From Solirubrobacteraceae bacterium (GTDB taxonomy: Bacteria > Actinomycetota > Thermoleophilia > Solirubrobacterales > Solirubrobacteraceae), in NCBI GenBank assembly GCA_025449845.1, contig JANWIP010000003.1, forward strand, positions 78,876 to 142,875: a stretch of 64,000 nt of DNA. The letters are read 5' to 3'. The position numbers were made by a program, and so were the translations under genes. Shown here one piece after another: positions 28,027 to 36,526 of the stretch; position 1 is the first letter of the stretch, and each line of letters starts with the position of its first letter. Below the pieces are notes generated by a model. The model saw only the letters and a list, made by a program, of their open reading frames with translations, had not been told where the DNA came from and ran no database searches.

Positions 28027-28239
28027 GTGAGCCGCGCTGCAGTATCCGAGCTTGTGGCAGTCTGCGCGGGCGTCTTCGGCCTGGCGCTATACGCCGGATT
28101 GATCCTGGTGCCAGCGTGGACCTCATACACGCGGACGTGGGAACGGCTGACGGCGATGGTGCTGTCGCTATATGTGCTGGCGGTGTTTGTGGGCATCGGC
28201 GTAGCCGGCGCGCTCATCGTCATCTACAACTGGGGTTGA
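28027..28239 (+). CDS. Small two-helix membrane protein
   Basis: 70 residues with two hydrophobic segments (about 9-29 and 42-67) separated by a charged turn (SYTRTWERL). GTG start. Directly precedes the CdaR/PucR regulator and probably shares its transcript. No family recognised. Confidence 0.6.
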   Translation: MSRAAVSELVAVCAGVFGLALYAGLILVPAWTSYTRTWERLTAMVLSLYVLAVFVGIGVAGALIVIYNWG

Positions 28240-28244
28240 GCGCC

Positions 28245-29597
28245 GTGAGCGCCAAAGAAGGGGAGAGGGAGGGGGCTGCGGCACCCGGAGCGGGCGCTGA
28301 GGATGTGGCCGAAGGCGCCGCTGGCGAGGGCGCTACAAGCGAGGGCGCTGCGGGCGAGCGGCCCTTGAGCGACCTCGAGGCGCTGGACCTTGTCACCGAG
28401 GCCGTCGAGTCCGGCGCGGGCCTGCCGGAGGTGGTGCGGGCCGCCGCGAAGGCTTTGCAGGCGAGCCTGGCGGTGAGCGACGCGTGGGGCGCCACGCTGG
28501 CGGTCGCCGCGCGCTCCCCGGCGGAGGAGCGCTCGCTGCTGGCGGGGGGCAAAGGGGTCATCAGCATCCCCCTGCGCGTTGCGGATGTGGTGGTGGGCGC
28601 GCTGCACATGCGCGCGCGTGCCGAGCCGAGCGCCTCGGTGCGCAGGCTGCTGGTGACGATGATCGCCTCGGAGGTCGAGCGCGTGCGGGCACCCGAGCGC
28701 GCCTCGGAAACGGCGGCGGCGGACTTCCTGCGCGGGGTACTGAACCGCGAGCTGAGCGAGCGCGAGGAGCTGCTGGCGCGCGCGCGCCAGCTGTCTTTGG
28801 AGGTCGGCGACGGCGCCAGCATGATCGTGGCGCGCGCGCGGCCCCAGACGCCCACCGAGGAGGGCTGGCGCGGGCGCATCCGAGCCGTTGCCGAGCGCGG
28901 CGCGCGGGCGGTGAGCAACCGCACGATCGCGGCGCTCAGCGCACGCGATGGCATGGCGGGCGCCGAGGTGCTACTGCTGGTGCCCGGCGCGGACGAGCCC
29001 ACGGCGGCGCGCGCCGCCGAGGGGGTGATGCGCGAGATGCAAGCGACGCTCGCCGGCTTCACCTTCGCCGTCGGTCGCAGCCGCATCGCCGAGGACCCCG
29101 CGGACCTGGGGCGCGCGGCCAGCGAGGCGCTGCTGGCGGCCAACGTCGCCGAGGGCGGCTCGCACGAGGGGCCCCTGGCGTTCGACCAGACCGGTGCCTA
29201 CCGCCTGCTGCTCAGCGCCATGAGCGAGAACCCGCAGGAGCTGCAGCGCTTCTACAGCGAGACCGTCGAGCCACTGGTGGCCTACGACGAGCAGTACGAG
29301 ACCGACCTGGTGGGCACCCTCGCGGCCTTCCTGGAGGCCGACGGCAACGTCGCGGGCACCGCGCAGCGTCTCTTCACGCATCGTCATACCATCTACTACC
29401 GCCTGGAGCGCATACGCGAGCTGTCGGGTCTGGACGTCAGCTCGAGCGATGGGCGCGAGAAGCTCAGCCTGGGGCTGAAGGCGATGCGCGTGCTCGGCAT
29501 CGCCTCGGCCGTCGGCCCCGCCTCGGAGGCCGGGGCGGGCGGTGGACGCGTGCCGCGTGGCTCCAGCGGCGGCAGCGGGCGTGGTGGACGCGGCTGA
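28245..29597 (+). CDS. CdaR/PucR-family transcriptional regulator
   Basis: 450 residues: an acidic Ala/Glu/Gly N-terminus, a GAF-like sensor region (about 45-140), a GGDEF-like middle domain (about 200-320), and a C-terminal HTH_30 helix-turn-helix (LVGTLAAFLEADGNVAGTAQ, RHTIYYRLERI). This domain order is that of CdaR/PucR regulators, which respond to small metabolites. The GTG at 28245 is chosen because the frame upstream overlaps the preceding gene. A Gly/Arg-rich tail runs into a 37-bp tandem repeat. Confidence 0.88.
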   Translation: MSAKEGEREGAAAPGAGAEDVAEGAAGEGATSEGAAGERPLSDLEALDLVTEAVESGAGLPEVVRAAAKALQASLAVSDAWGATLAVAARSPAEERSLLAGGKGVISIPLRVADVVVGALHMRARAEPSASVRRLLVTMIASEVERVRAPERASETAAADFLRGVLNRELSEREELLARARQLSLEVGDGASMIVARARPQTPTEEGWRGRIRAVAERGARAVSNRTIAALSARDGMAGAEVLLLVPGADEPTAARAAEGVMREMQATLAGFTFAVGRSRIAEDPADLGRAASEALLAANVAEGGSHEGPLAFDQTGAYRLLLSAMSENPQELQRFYSETVEPLVAYDEQYETDLVGTLAAFLEADGNVAGTAQRLFTHRHTIYYRLERIRELSGLDVSSSDGREKLSLGLKAMRVLGIASAVGPASEAGAGGGRVPRGSSGGSGRGGRG

Positions 29598-29674
29598 AAT
29601 GGCTGAAGGCAGCACGCGTGGTGGACGCGGCTAAAACGGCTGAAGGCAGCACGCGTGGTGGACGCGGCTGAAAT
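29580..29674. repeat. 37-bp tandem repeat, about 2.6 units
   Basis: Units start at 29580, 29617 and 29654. The first covers the last codons of the CdaR/PucR gene, the others lie past its stop. Single-base differences between units (ctgaaatgg versus ctaaaacgg) show some age. Unit contraction could move the stop codon. Confidence 0.85.
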
Positions 29675-29743
29675 GGCGGGGGCCAGGCCCTGGGGCTGGG
29701 GGCTCAAGCAGAAGCCCGCGCCAGCCGAGAAGAGGATGAGGCG

Positions 29744-30676
29744 ATGATGAAGCGCAAGCGCGGCAACACCAACGCAACCAGGGCCCTTGCCATGCTCGGC
29801 GCCTTGGCGGCCCTCGCCGGCGGCGGCGTGGCCATCAGCGGCTGTGGCGCCTCCGCGACGCTTGACCCCATCGCCCGTGCCGCCGAGGTGACCAGCCAGC
29901 AGTCGGGCGCGAAGATCGCCATGACGATGCGCTTCTCAAGCGCGGCGCTGCCGGGCGGCAGCAACTTCGCCATCAGCGCCGCCGGCTACATCGACGAGCA
30001 CGACCGCTCCGGCCAGCTGACGATGGACATGTCGGGCATCCCCGGCCTCGCCTCGCTGCCCGGGGGTGGCAGCTCGATACGCATGATCTTCAAGTACCCC
30101 CTGATCTACATGAACATGCCCTTCCTGGCGGGCAAGCTGCCGGAAGGCAAGACCTGGATGAAGCTCGACGTCTCCAAGGTGGCCCAGGCCGCCGGCCTGG
30201 GCGGCTCGCTCTCCTCGCTCGAAGAGACCGAGGACCCCACCAAGTTCCTCGACTACCTGCGCGCCAGCTCCGGCGTCGTTGTGAGCCTCGGCAAGGAAAC
30301 CGTCGATGGCGTCAATACCACCCACTACAGCGCCACGTTGCAGCTCAGCCGCATCCTCGACCGCCTCCCCGGCGATCAGCAGGCCGCGGCCAAGGCCGCC
30401 CTGGAAAAGCTTGGCTCGAGCACCGGCATCCCCGTCGAGGTATGGGTCGACACGCTTGGCCGGGTGCGTCGCATGCAGATGACCTTCGGCGCCTCTGGCG
30501 CCGCCGGCGGCTCAGCCGGCACGTCCGGGGCGGCCGCGCTCGCGGGCATCAGCGGCTCGGTCACGCTCGACTTCAAGAGCTATGGCGCGGTTCCCCCAAT
30601 CGTCCCGCCGCCCGCGAATGAAGTCTTCGACGCCAGCGCCTTGGCCGCCAACGGCATACACAACAGCGCCGGCTGA
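29744..30676 (+). CDS. Secreted lipoprotein, LppX/LprG-like
   Basis: 310 residues with an N-terminal hydrophobic segment and a lipobox (VAISGCG), so probably anchored through the Cys. The body (QQSGAKIAMTMRF, DRSGQLTMDMSG, SGVVVSLGKETVDGVNTTHY, GIPVEVWVDTLGRVRRMQM) resembles the LppX/LprAFG half-barrel that binds lipids in actinobacterial envelopes. A Gly/Ala-rich loop is inserted near the C-terminus. The start could be either of two adjacent ATGs. Lipid binding is inferred. Confidence 0.75.
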   Translation: MMKRKRGNTNATRALAMLGALAALAGGGVAISGCGASATLDPIARAAEVTSQQSGAKIAMTMRFSSAALPGGSNFAISAAGYIDEHDRSGQLTMDMSGIPGLASLPGGGSSIRMIFKYPLIYMNMPFLAGKLPEGKTWMKLDVSKVAQAAGLGGSLSSLEETEDPTKFLDYLRASSGVVVSLGKETVDGVNTTHYSATLQLSRILDRLPGDQQAAAKAALEKLGSSTGIPVEVWVDTLGRVRRMQMTFGASGAAGGSAGTSGAAALAGISGSVTLDFKSYGAVPPIVPPPANEVFDASALAANGIHNSAG

Positions 30677-30683
30677 CCGCGGA

Positions 30684-31475
30684 TTAGTGCTTCGTCGTCT
30701 TCGTCCTGGTCGTCTTCTTGGCCACCTTGGCCGAGAAGACGCGCTGCCCTAGCTCCAGCGTGTAGGTGGCGCCTTCAAGCCCGTTGGCGAATGAGCTTGG
30801 CGCCGCGGGCGTGACGCCGACGCCGATGTCGCGGAAGCGGGCCGTGAGGATGATTTCGCGGTGGGGCGGGGAGTGCATCCAGGCTTCGACCATCCCCGCT
30901 GGTGTGGCCAGCGGCCCGGTGGCCCAGCCGATGTTCTGCGCGCTGTTGACGCGCGCGGCGTGGCTCGGATAGGGCGTGGCGAGGATACGCTGCATGGGCG
31001 TCAGGCCCGAGATGCTGTTATCGCCGAAGTAGTCGCCCGCCACCATGTCCCGGGTCTGTCCCGTGGCCACGCTTTGCAGCGGGTAGCTGAAGCGCAGCGC
31101 GGGCAGGTGGTTGGCGGCTCGCACCTGCCCGATCAGGCAGAACGTGGCCGCGTCGATCGCCGCCAGGTTGGAGCGGGTGGGTTGCAGATTGGTATTCGCG
31201 CAGCTCGCGGGGGACTTGCTTGCCGGAAGCTTTGCCGGGGGCTTGCCTGCCAGGGGCTTGCCTGCCGGGGGCTTGCTCACCGGCGCTTTGACCGCCTTGC
31301 GATGACCCGCTGTGCGTGCCAGATGACTGGCGGCGCGCGCCACCGAGGACCCCAGCAGGGTCAGAGCTAGAATGACCATGCCGCAGCATGCGGCTGCCGC
31401 ACGGCCTTGTAGGCACAGATGCGACTCTCGCCTGATGCTTATGTGCATATCCCCTAAGTGCTCCCCAGCGTTCAA
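30684..31475 (-). CDS. Secreted CAP-superfamily (SCP/PR1) protein
   Basis: A signal segment (MVILALTLLGSSVARAA), a Lys/Pro/Ala-rich linker with repeated KPPAGKPLAGKPP, then a CAP domain (about 95-250) with LPALRFSYPLQSVATGQTRD, NSAQNIGWATG, MVEAWMHSPPHREIIL and FRDIGVGV. The His of the usual HxxxxH cavity pair and the SPPHR motif are visible. CAP proteins are extracellular; bacterial roles are mostly unknown. The start could be ATG 31475, 31448 or 31379. Convergent with the lipoprotein gene. Confidence 0.85.
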   Translation of the reverse strand: MNAGEHLGDMHISIRRESHLCLQGRAAAACCGMVILALTLLGSSVARAASHLARTAGHRKAVKAPVSKPPAGKPLAGKPPAKLPASKSPASCANTNLQPTRSNLAAIDAATFCLIGQVRAANHLPALRFSYPLQSVATGQTRDMVAGDYFGDNSISGLTPMQRILATPYPSHAARVNSAQNIGWATGPLATPAGMVEAWMHSPPHREIILTARFRDIGVGVTPAAPSSFANGLEGATYTLELGQRVFSAKVAKKTTRTKTTKH

Positions 31476-31575
31476 GTGCAGGGATGGTTGCAGAATCGCT
31501 CCCTGGAAGTGTTATGGCGGAGTGATTTGTCCCACAAGGGCGTCGACGGAGCCACATGCGAAGATCCACCTACCC

Positions 31576-31646
31576 TGGGGGGTCGTCCAATGGCAGGACA
31601 TCAGGTTTTGGTCCTGAGAATCGGGGTTCGAATCCCTGCCCCCCAG
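31576..31646 (+). tRNA. tRNA-Gln (anticodon TTG)
   Basis: 71 nt folding as a cloverleaf: acceptor TGGGGGG with CCCCCCA, anticodon stem TCAGG/CCTGA around loop TTTTGGT with anticodon TTG, T-loop TTCGAAT. CCA is not encoded. A TGTTGT/ACAACA hairpin lies just downstream. The 3' end and this flank reappear at 32649-32693 in weaker form. Confidence 0.93.
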
Positions 31647-31768
31647 TGTTGTTGTTTTTACAACAGGACTAGGTTGCTTCACCGGCGCTGGGCCCAGGGC
31701 ATGGCACCGAAGCGGTTGCCGTGCCGTGTCGTGGCCCAGCTCGACCAGGCGCTTGCTTTGTCGCCGAA

Positions 31769-32035
31769 CTAGGCTGCCGCGGCGTGCTGCTGTGCGTGTG
31801 CGTATAGCGTCTCAGGGGCGATGTCGGCGTCGTTGGGCCAGACGATCGTGCCCGCCTCGGCGTCTGCGTGCAGCTGTGCGAAGTAGGCTGGGTCGCGTAA
31901 CGGCTTGAACACACCGCCGTAGTCGAGCAGGTAGGAGAGATCGACATTGGCCGTCGTGCCGTCCTCGAACCGGACGTGCACGAGGTACCCGTCGAGCGGC
32001 TGAGCCTCAGTGAGGAAGGGCGTGCTGCGCATCAT
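31769..32035 (-). CDS. DUF2442-family protein
   Basis: Short protein with GYLVHVRFEDGTTANVDLSY, GVFKPLRDPAYFAQLHAD and TIVWPNDADIAPETLY, the DUF2442 pattern. ATG 32035 or 32032. It lies 17-20 nt after the DUF4160 gene and is almost surely co-transcribed. Such pairs are widespread and resemble toxin-antitoxin modules; activity is not established here. Confidence 0.78.
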   Translation of the reverse strand: MMRSTPFLTEAQPLDGYLVHVRFEDGTTANVDLSYLLDYGGVFKPLRDPAYFAQLHADAEAGTIVWPNDADIAPETLYAHAQQHAAAA

Positions 32036-32051
32036 TGCAATGGTAGTCCAC

Positions 32052-32321
32052 TCAGCGCAGTGGCTCAATCGGGACGAGCGGCTGATGGCTGCGCGCGCGG
32101 ACCCAGTTCGCGCGCAGCTCCGGCTGGTGCGTTTGCGCCCACTCGGCGACGAGGCGCTGTCCGCGGGGTGGTAGTCCTCCGGCGAGGGTCGCCAGGCTCT
32201 CGATGTCGATGGTGGCCTCGTCTCCGCTGTAGCTGGCATGGAAGTGCGGGCGTCCGCCGTGGTGGGACTCATCGTGGTACATCCAGATGACTATGCCGTA
32301 GAAGGCGCTGATCCGTGGCAT
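32052..32321 (-). CDS. DUF4160-family protein
   Basis: 89 residues: MPRISAFYGIVIWMYHDESHH, then GRPHFHASYSGDEATIDIE and a Leu-rich C-terminus. The HH...RPHFHA histidine cluster is the DUF4160 hallmark. ATG 32321 begins the conserved fold; the upstream open frame is not family-like. Paired with the DUF2442 gene downstream. Confidence 0.8.
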   Translation of the reverse strand: MPRISAFYGIVIWMYHDESHHGGRPHFHASYSGDEATIDIESLATLAGGLPPRGQRLVAEWAQTHQPELRANWVRARSHQPLVPIEPLR

Positions 32322-32944
32322 CAGGCACGCCGCCCGTCGTGTTCGTGACTGGGTCGTGCGACCTGGATACCTTGCGTCTGGCGAATACGGCGCGATCGAG
32401 TATGGAGTCTCATCGCTTGGCAGGCTACTCACGACCCCCGTCGCGCACAGAGCCGCCACCTGTCGCGCCGCGCGAGGCTCCCTATTCTCAGCGCGAACTT
32501 CTGACGAGAGTGCTCGGCAGCGGCGGCTGACTCGCAGGCAAGCCGTCAGCGATCTGCTTGGCGGATCGCCTGTGCTGCACGCCGCCGTGCCTGCCGCCCA
32601 GCCGGCTCCATCAGGTTCGTCAGCAAAGCCTCAAGGTCGGCTGGAGGGTTCAAACCTCGTCCCGATTGCCCAGTGTTGTAATTTGCACAACAGTTGCCTC
32701 CGATGTACGCCCTTTGGCCCCGTGTGGGGCTGCGCTCCGTGAGTGCGGCGCGTAGGTTGCCGCGCAGTGCGTCGAGGTCGGCGGCGCCGGCGCGCTCGGG
32801 CTGCTTGTCGTCTTGTTGGGCGGCGAGTTTGCCGACCTCGATTCGAGTGCTTTGGCCTGCTCGCTGAGAGCGCTGCGCGTGCGAGCCGGCGCGCGTGTGA
32901 CAGCCGCAACTCTTGCGGATGGTCGCTGTTGCAGCATACGGAAC
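32322..32944. other. Intergenic relic region with tRNA-flank-like repeat
   Basis: No intact gene is supported. On the minus strand 32546-32700 encodes a C-terminal fragment (DLEALLTNLMEPAGRQARRR, then AIRQADR, stop) that recurs at 35145-35260 and 35927-36065. At 32649-32693 the plus strand reads GGTTCAAACC, later GCCCAGTGTTGT and ACAACAG, like the tRNA-Gln 3' end and its flank. The region looks like decayed mobile DNA. Confidence 0.5.
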
Positions 32945-34501
32945 ATGCGCGGGGACGACATCCTTCACATGACGGTTGGCTTGGTAGCCCTGCTCAGCAC
33001 GCTGGCGGGGGTATTCACGGGGAGCGCTGTCAGCGCGAGCGCCTACTCGCTCCCGGGGGTGGCGTGCCCGTCGGCGTCGCAGTGCACCGCGGTGGACAGC
33101 CGCGGACTGGAGGTGACCTTCAACCCGATCGCGCCCGGCACCCCGACGCCCGCCGCGATCGACGGCACGGAATACCTGAGGGCGGTGGCGTGCCCGTCCG
33201 TCTCGCAGTGCACCGCGGTCGGCGGCGACGGGCGGGAGGTGACCTTCGATCCAGCCGTGCTCGGTAGTCACACCCCAACCACGATCGACAGCGCCAGCCG
33301 CCCGTGGGCGGTGGCGTGCCCATCTGTCTCGCAGTGCACCGCTGTTGACGGCAAAGGCCGGGAGGTGACCTTCAATCCGGCCGCGCCCGGCATCCCCACC
33401 CCGACGACGATCGACTCCAGCGAACCTGTGGCTGTGCCGTGCTCGGTTTTGTTGCCGTGCACCGCCGTCTATCACGGACTTGTGGCTGTGGCGTGCCCGT
33501 CCGTCTTCCAATGCACCGCCGTCGATCAGGATGGCTGGGAGGTCACGTTCGACCCAACTGCGCCGGGCGCGCCGATCGGGGCCGTGGTCGACCAGCCCAG
33601 CTTCTGTGGATCGCACTGTCCCCAGGGTGCCGTAACCGGGGTCGCATGCCCGTCTGTCTCGCAGTGCACCGCCGTTGACGATGCCGGCCGGGAGGTCACG
33701 TTCGACCCGACCGCACCCGGCAAGCCGACCCGGATCTACGTCTCCCAGAACACTGTGTTCTTCGGTGGATTCAACGCGGTGGCGTGTCCCTCCGTCTCGT
33801 TGTGCACGGCGGTCGACTCTGCCGGCCGGGAGGTGACCTTCAATCCGGAGGCTCCCGGCAGCCCGACGCCGGCGCCGATCGACGCTGGCGTGGTACTCCA
33901 TGACGTGGCGTGTCCCTCGGCTGCGCAGTGCACGGCGGTGGATGAGTCGGGCGCGGAGATCACGTTCAACCCAGGCGCTCCCGGCTCCGCCATGCGGACG
34001 ATGATCGACGGGGACCAGTCGTCGATCACCACCACTACTACCACCGCATCCAGCGGCATCGCTATGGTCGTCCGAGGGGTCGCGCCCGTGAAGCGAGGTG
34101 TGGCCACAATCGAGTTGACCTGCACCGGCATGGGCGCGTGCACGGGGACAATCAAGCTGCTTGTCCATCTCGCCGTGAGCAAGCGTGTGGTTCACCGTCA
34201 CGGCAGGCGACATATGGTGAAGCGCACGCGCGCCGTTGTGATCGGCACCGCCACTTTCTCGATCGCCGCAGGCGCCAGCCAGGTGGTTCGCGTGCACCTG
34301 AGTAGACAGGGCAGGGCGCTAATGCTGAGGACCGGCAGGCGGGGCTTGCAGGTGAAGATCGGCGGCAGCGGCGTCAACGCGCGATTACTGCTGCGTCGTC
34401 AGTCAGCGTTGTGCAGCGACTCAAACGCTTCGCCTTGGTCGAGTGGATGGGCGGTAATGTGTGGGGGCGATGGTGGAGTGCTCTCAGCGGCAGTCTCATG
34501 A
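32945..34501 (+). CDS. Secreted VACPS-repeat protein
   Basis: A signal peptide (LVALLSTLAGVFTGSAVSASA) precedes seven clear copies and one degenerate copy of a repeat of roughly 40-50 residues with the core VACPSVSQCTAVD then GREVTFNP. The two Cys in each core, six residues apart, may form a disulfide in each unit. A basic beta-rich C-terminal domain follows (IELTCTGMGACTGTIKLLVH). The last residues (after LLLRR) look non-native and overlap the next gene by 32 nt, so the original stop may be lost. ATG 32969 is an alternative start. Probably a surface beta-propeller-like protein; ligand unknown. Confidence 0.75.
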   Translation: MRGDDILHMTVGLVALLSTLAGVFTGSAVSASAYSLPGVACPSASQCTAVDSRGLEVTFNPIAPGTPTPAAIDGTEYLRAVACPSVSQCTAVGGDGREVTFDPAVLGSHTPTTIDSASRPWAVACPSVSQCTAVDGKGREVTFNPAAPGIPTPTTIDSSEPVAVPCSVLLPCTAVYHGLVAVACPSVFQCTAVDQDGWEVTFDPTAPGAPIGAVVDQPSFCGSHCPQGAVTGVACPSVSQCTAVDDAGREVTFDPTAPGKPTRIYVSQNTVFFGGFNAVACPSVSLCTAVDSAGREVTFNPEAPGSPTPAPIDAGVVLHDVACPSAAQCTAVDESGAEITFNPGAPGSAMRTMIDGDQSSITTTTTTASSGIAMVVRGVAPVKRGVATIELTCTGMGACTGTIKLLVHLAVSKRVVHRHGRRHMVKRTRAVVIGTATFSIAAGASQVVRVHLSRQGRALMLRTGRRGLQVKIGGSGVNARLLLRRQSALCSDSNASPWSSGWAVMCGGDGGVLSAAVS

Positions 34502-34637
34502 TCCGGAGGGTGAGCGGGTGCGGCGGTTGCGGCTGCGCGCGGATGGGCAGCGGCCGCTTGTCGTGAACCTCCAGGAGACGATTGCTTTGACACGCAAGCT
34601 GTTCGAGTTGCGCGACGCTGCGCGGCGTGCCCATTGA
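34470..34637 (+). CDS. Small 55-residue partner of the nucleotidyltransferase
   Basis: MVECSQRQSHDPEGERVRRL, then PLVVNLQETIALTRKLFELR, ending ARRAH. The short helical pattern with NLxETIAL is what I recall before MNT-type nucleotidyltransferases. Its stop overlaps the TTG start of that gene (TTGA). Too short for most gene finders. Probably the antitoxin of the pair; inferred from context only. Confidence 0.55.
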   Translation: MVECSQRQSHDPEGERVRRLRLRADGQRPLVVNLQETIALTRKLFELRDAARRAH

Positions 34638-35119
34638 GCGCACCGTCGTTCGACCAGCTCCTCGTCCGTCTCGTTCAGGCGGATGTGCGCTTCGTTGTCA
34701 TTGGCGGCTTGGCGCTTGGGTCGTGGGGCGTCGTGCGGGGAACGAAGGATTGCGACATCGTGCCCGATCCGGCGCCAGAAAACCTCGATAGGCTTGCCAG
34801 CCTTGTAGCCGAGTGTGGTGGCCATGTCCAGTTGGGTGAGTCGTTGCTCGGCTCGGAGCATTCCATCGCGGCCCTGCTTCGCGGCGGGGAACGGGCGTTG
34901 ATCGCCACACAGCTCGGGGATTTGGATGTGGTTCAGGGTCTCGATGGCGTCCTGTCGTACGCTGAGCTTCGCGCAAGGGCAATTGACGTCGAGATGGCGG
35001 GCGTGACGATTGCGATATGTGCGCTTGAGCATCTTCGATCGATGAAGCAGGCCGCAGGGCGCCCGCGTGACCTCGTTGATTTGGACGATCTCGACGCTGC
35101 TCAGCCAGATCGGGATTGA
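34634..35119 (+). CDS. Nucleotidyltransferase-fold protein (MNT/AbiEii-like)
   Basis: 161 residues: RFVVIGGLALGSWGVVRGTK, then DCDIVPDPAPENLDRLA, is the GG...DxD nucleotidyltransferase core. Later DLDVVQGLDG and ALEHLRSMKQAAGRPRDLVD complete the pattern seen in small MNT/AbiEii-like toxins. TTG start, coupled to the preceding small ORF. Second nucleotidyltransferase of this kind in the window. Confidence 0.8.
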   Translation: MSAPSFDQLLVRLVQADVRFVVIGGLALGSWGVVRGTKDCDIVPDPAPENLDRLASLVAECGGHVQLGESLLGSEHSIAALLRGGERALIATQLGDLDVVQGLDGVLSYAELRARAIDVEMAGVTIAICALEHLRSMKQAAGRPRDLVDLDDLDAAQPDRD

Positions 35120-36151
35120 GCCGAGAAGCTTGTCAACGATCTGCTTACCGGATGGCATTGGGCGCGCGTCGTTGCGCTTGCTGCTGTCCCACGGGCTCCA
35201 TTAGCGCCTCCAGCAGCCTGTCCAGGGCCGCAAAGGGGTTTCGCGGATTGTTCCGAGTCCGCTGTGTGGATCTTTGATTGAGGTATGCTTGCTGCCTTCT
35301 ACTGGGCGAGAGCGAAAGGTTTAGGGGAGACATGCGCGTAGGACGAGGTGCGGCCGGGTGGGTCGCCTCTGGGCTGCTGACTCTTGCCTTGAAGGGCAGA
35401 GCGTTCAGCCCGCGATCACCGAAGCAGGGGAAGAACTCGCCTCTGCCGGTCGCGTACTGCCGGTTGTGCGACTATTGGGAGTTGTTTCCACCCGCGAAAT
35501 AAGGCTAACGAGATGATTGAGTACGTCATCACGAAAGACCTGAAACGCATCAGCGGCATTCGCGTCGCAGAGACAGGACAGTTGCATCACTTTACCCAGC
35601 CGGTGATGAAGCCTATGAAAATGTACAGAGCGCTTCTAGTGGGGGGCCGGGAACATTGCGCGTGGTGATCACTCTTCTCTATGTGTTCTCGGTCGCGTTT
35701 CTTGTGGCTGGTGTGGGGCTCGTCCTCCGAAACTATTGGCGGGATCGCATCGATCTCAGCGGAGCGATTTCGGGCTCTGAGTCCCCGACCTTCCCTCCAT
35801 TGCCACTTATAGCTATAGGGCTGTTCCCGTACGCCTTTCCCAACGAGGACCAACATAAGCAGCTAGACGGCGCTCTTTAGCGGCGCCACGAAGGCTACGC
35901 CGAGCGTCGATGAGCAGCGAGTTGGCGCTCTGCTTGGCGGATCGCCGCTGCCGCCCGCCGCCGCACCTCCTGTCCGCCCGGCTCCATTAGCGCCTCCAGC
36001 GGCCGGTCAAGGCCCAAAAAGAGGTCCGCAAGTCGTCCCGATCGCCCAGTTGCCGTTCTAACAACAGTCCTACGCTACGGCAAGCCAAACGCGAGAGTTC
36101 CTAGCGGCTGGTGGCGGCCCCTGGGAATCTATCCCTACGGCCAAGATCGTT
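35120..36151. other. Relic-rich region without a convincing gene
   Basis: Contains two more copies of the recurring minus-strand fragment (35145-35260, ALDRLLEALMEPVG; 35927-36065, GLDRPLEALMEPGG). On the plus strand, ATG 35332 with a good AGGGGAG site opens 56 codons that start like a signal peptide but end abruptly. ATG 35514 opens 51 codons. TTG 35656 opens 74 codons with one hydrophobic segment. None matches a family known to me. The C copy ends with GCCCAGT and ACAACAG, as at the tRNA-Gln flank. Confidence 0.45.
35656..35880 (+). CDS. Possible small membrane protein, unrecognised
   Basis: 74 residues from a TTG (or GTG 35662): a hydrophobic segment (VVITLLYVFSVAFLVAGVG) followed by a charged stretch and a second weakly hydrophobic part (LPLIAIGLFPYAF). 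No ribosome-binding site or family seen; could be chance in relic DNA. Confidence 0.25.
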   Translation: MRVVITLLYVFSVAFLVAGVGLVLRNYWRDRIDLSGAISGSESPTFPPLPLIAIGLFPYAFPNEDQHKQLDGAL

Positions 36152-36526
36152 CTACACGGCCAAGATCGTGAAGCGTGGCCCCAGCAGCCTCCGCATGTCC
36201 CCCGCGTCTGAGGTCGCGATGGCATCACCGCGCTTGCTGACCCCGACCGCAATGCACGCATCGACTGTGCCCACTACCGAGGTGGCTCTCCGCAGGCGAC
36301 CGGCTTCTCGCGCCAGACGCTCGTCCACGGCCTCGATTGAGCACGCTTTGAGCAGTCGGGCGATGCGGGCGTCCTTCGCGTCGCCACGCCAGACCTCGGC
36401 AAGCGCGATGGCGGGAATGGTCGGCACCAGGCCGCGCGCATACGCAACCGCAAGGATCTCTCGGATGCGCTGCCCGCCCCGCTCGTAGGCGATCAGCGCG
36501 CCGGCGTCGAGTGTCAGGCCGGCCAC
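36152..36526 (-). CDS. PIN-domain ribonuclease toxin (VapC)
   Basis: 124 residues: GLTLDAGALIAYERG (first Asp), PAIALAEVWRGD (Glu), VGTVDACIAV (Asp) and AIATSDAGDMRRL (last Asp) give the four acidic positions of a PIN active site. GTG start 13 nt inside the antitoxin gene. Just past its stop the last 14 bp are duplicated (ACGGCCAAGATCGT, twice on the plus strand). Confidence 0.88.
   Translation of the reverse strand: MAGLTLDAGALIAYERGGQRIREILAVAYARGLVPTIPAIALAEVWRGDAKDARIARLLKACSIEAVDERLAREAGRLRRATSVVGTVDACIAVGVSKRGDAIATSDAGDMRRLLGPRFTILAV

Noticed and set aside
30684..31475. LysM or sortase substrate instead of CAP protein
   Set aside because: No LysM repeat or LPxTG motif; the SPPHR and RFRDIGVG patterns fit CAP proteins better.
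31642..32693. CRISPR array or direct-repeat cluster near tRNA-Gln
   Set aside because: Only two or three diverged copies with no regular spacers and no cas genes.
32546..34297. 583-codon minus-strand frame opposite the VACPS-repeat gene
   Set aside because: Most of it is the antisense of the repeats. Only its last 40-50 codons show similarity to other fragments and are noted as a relic.
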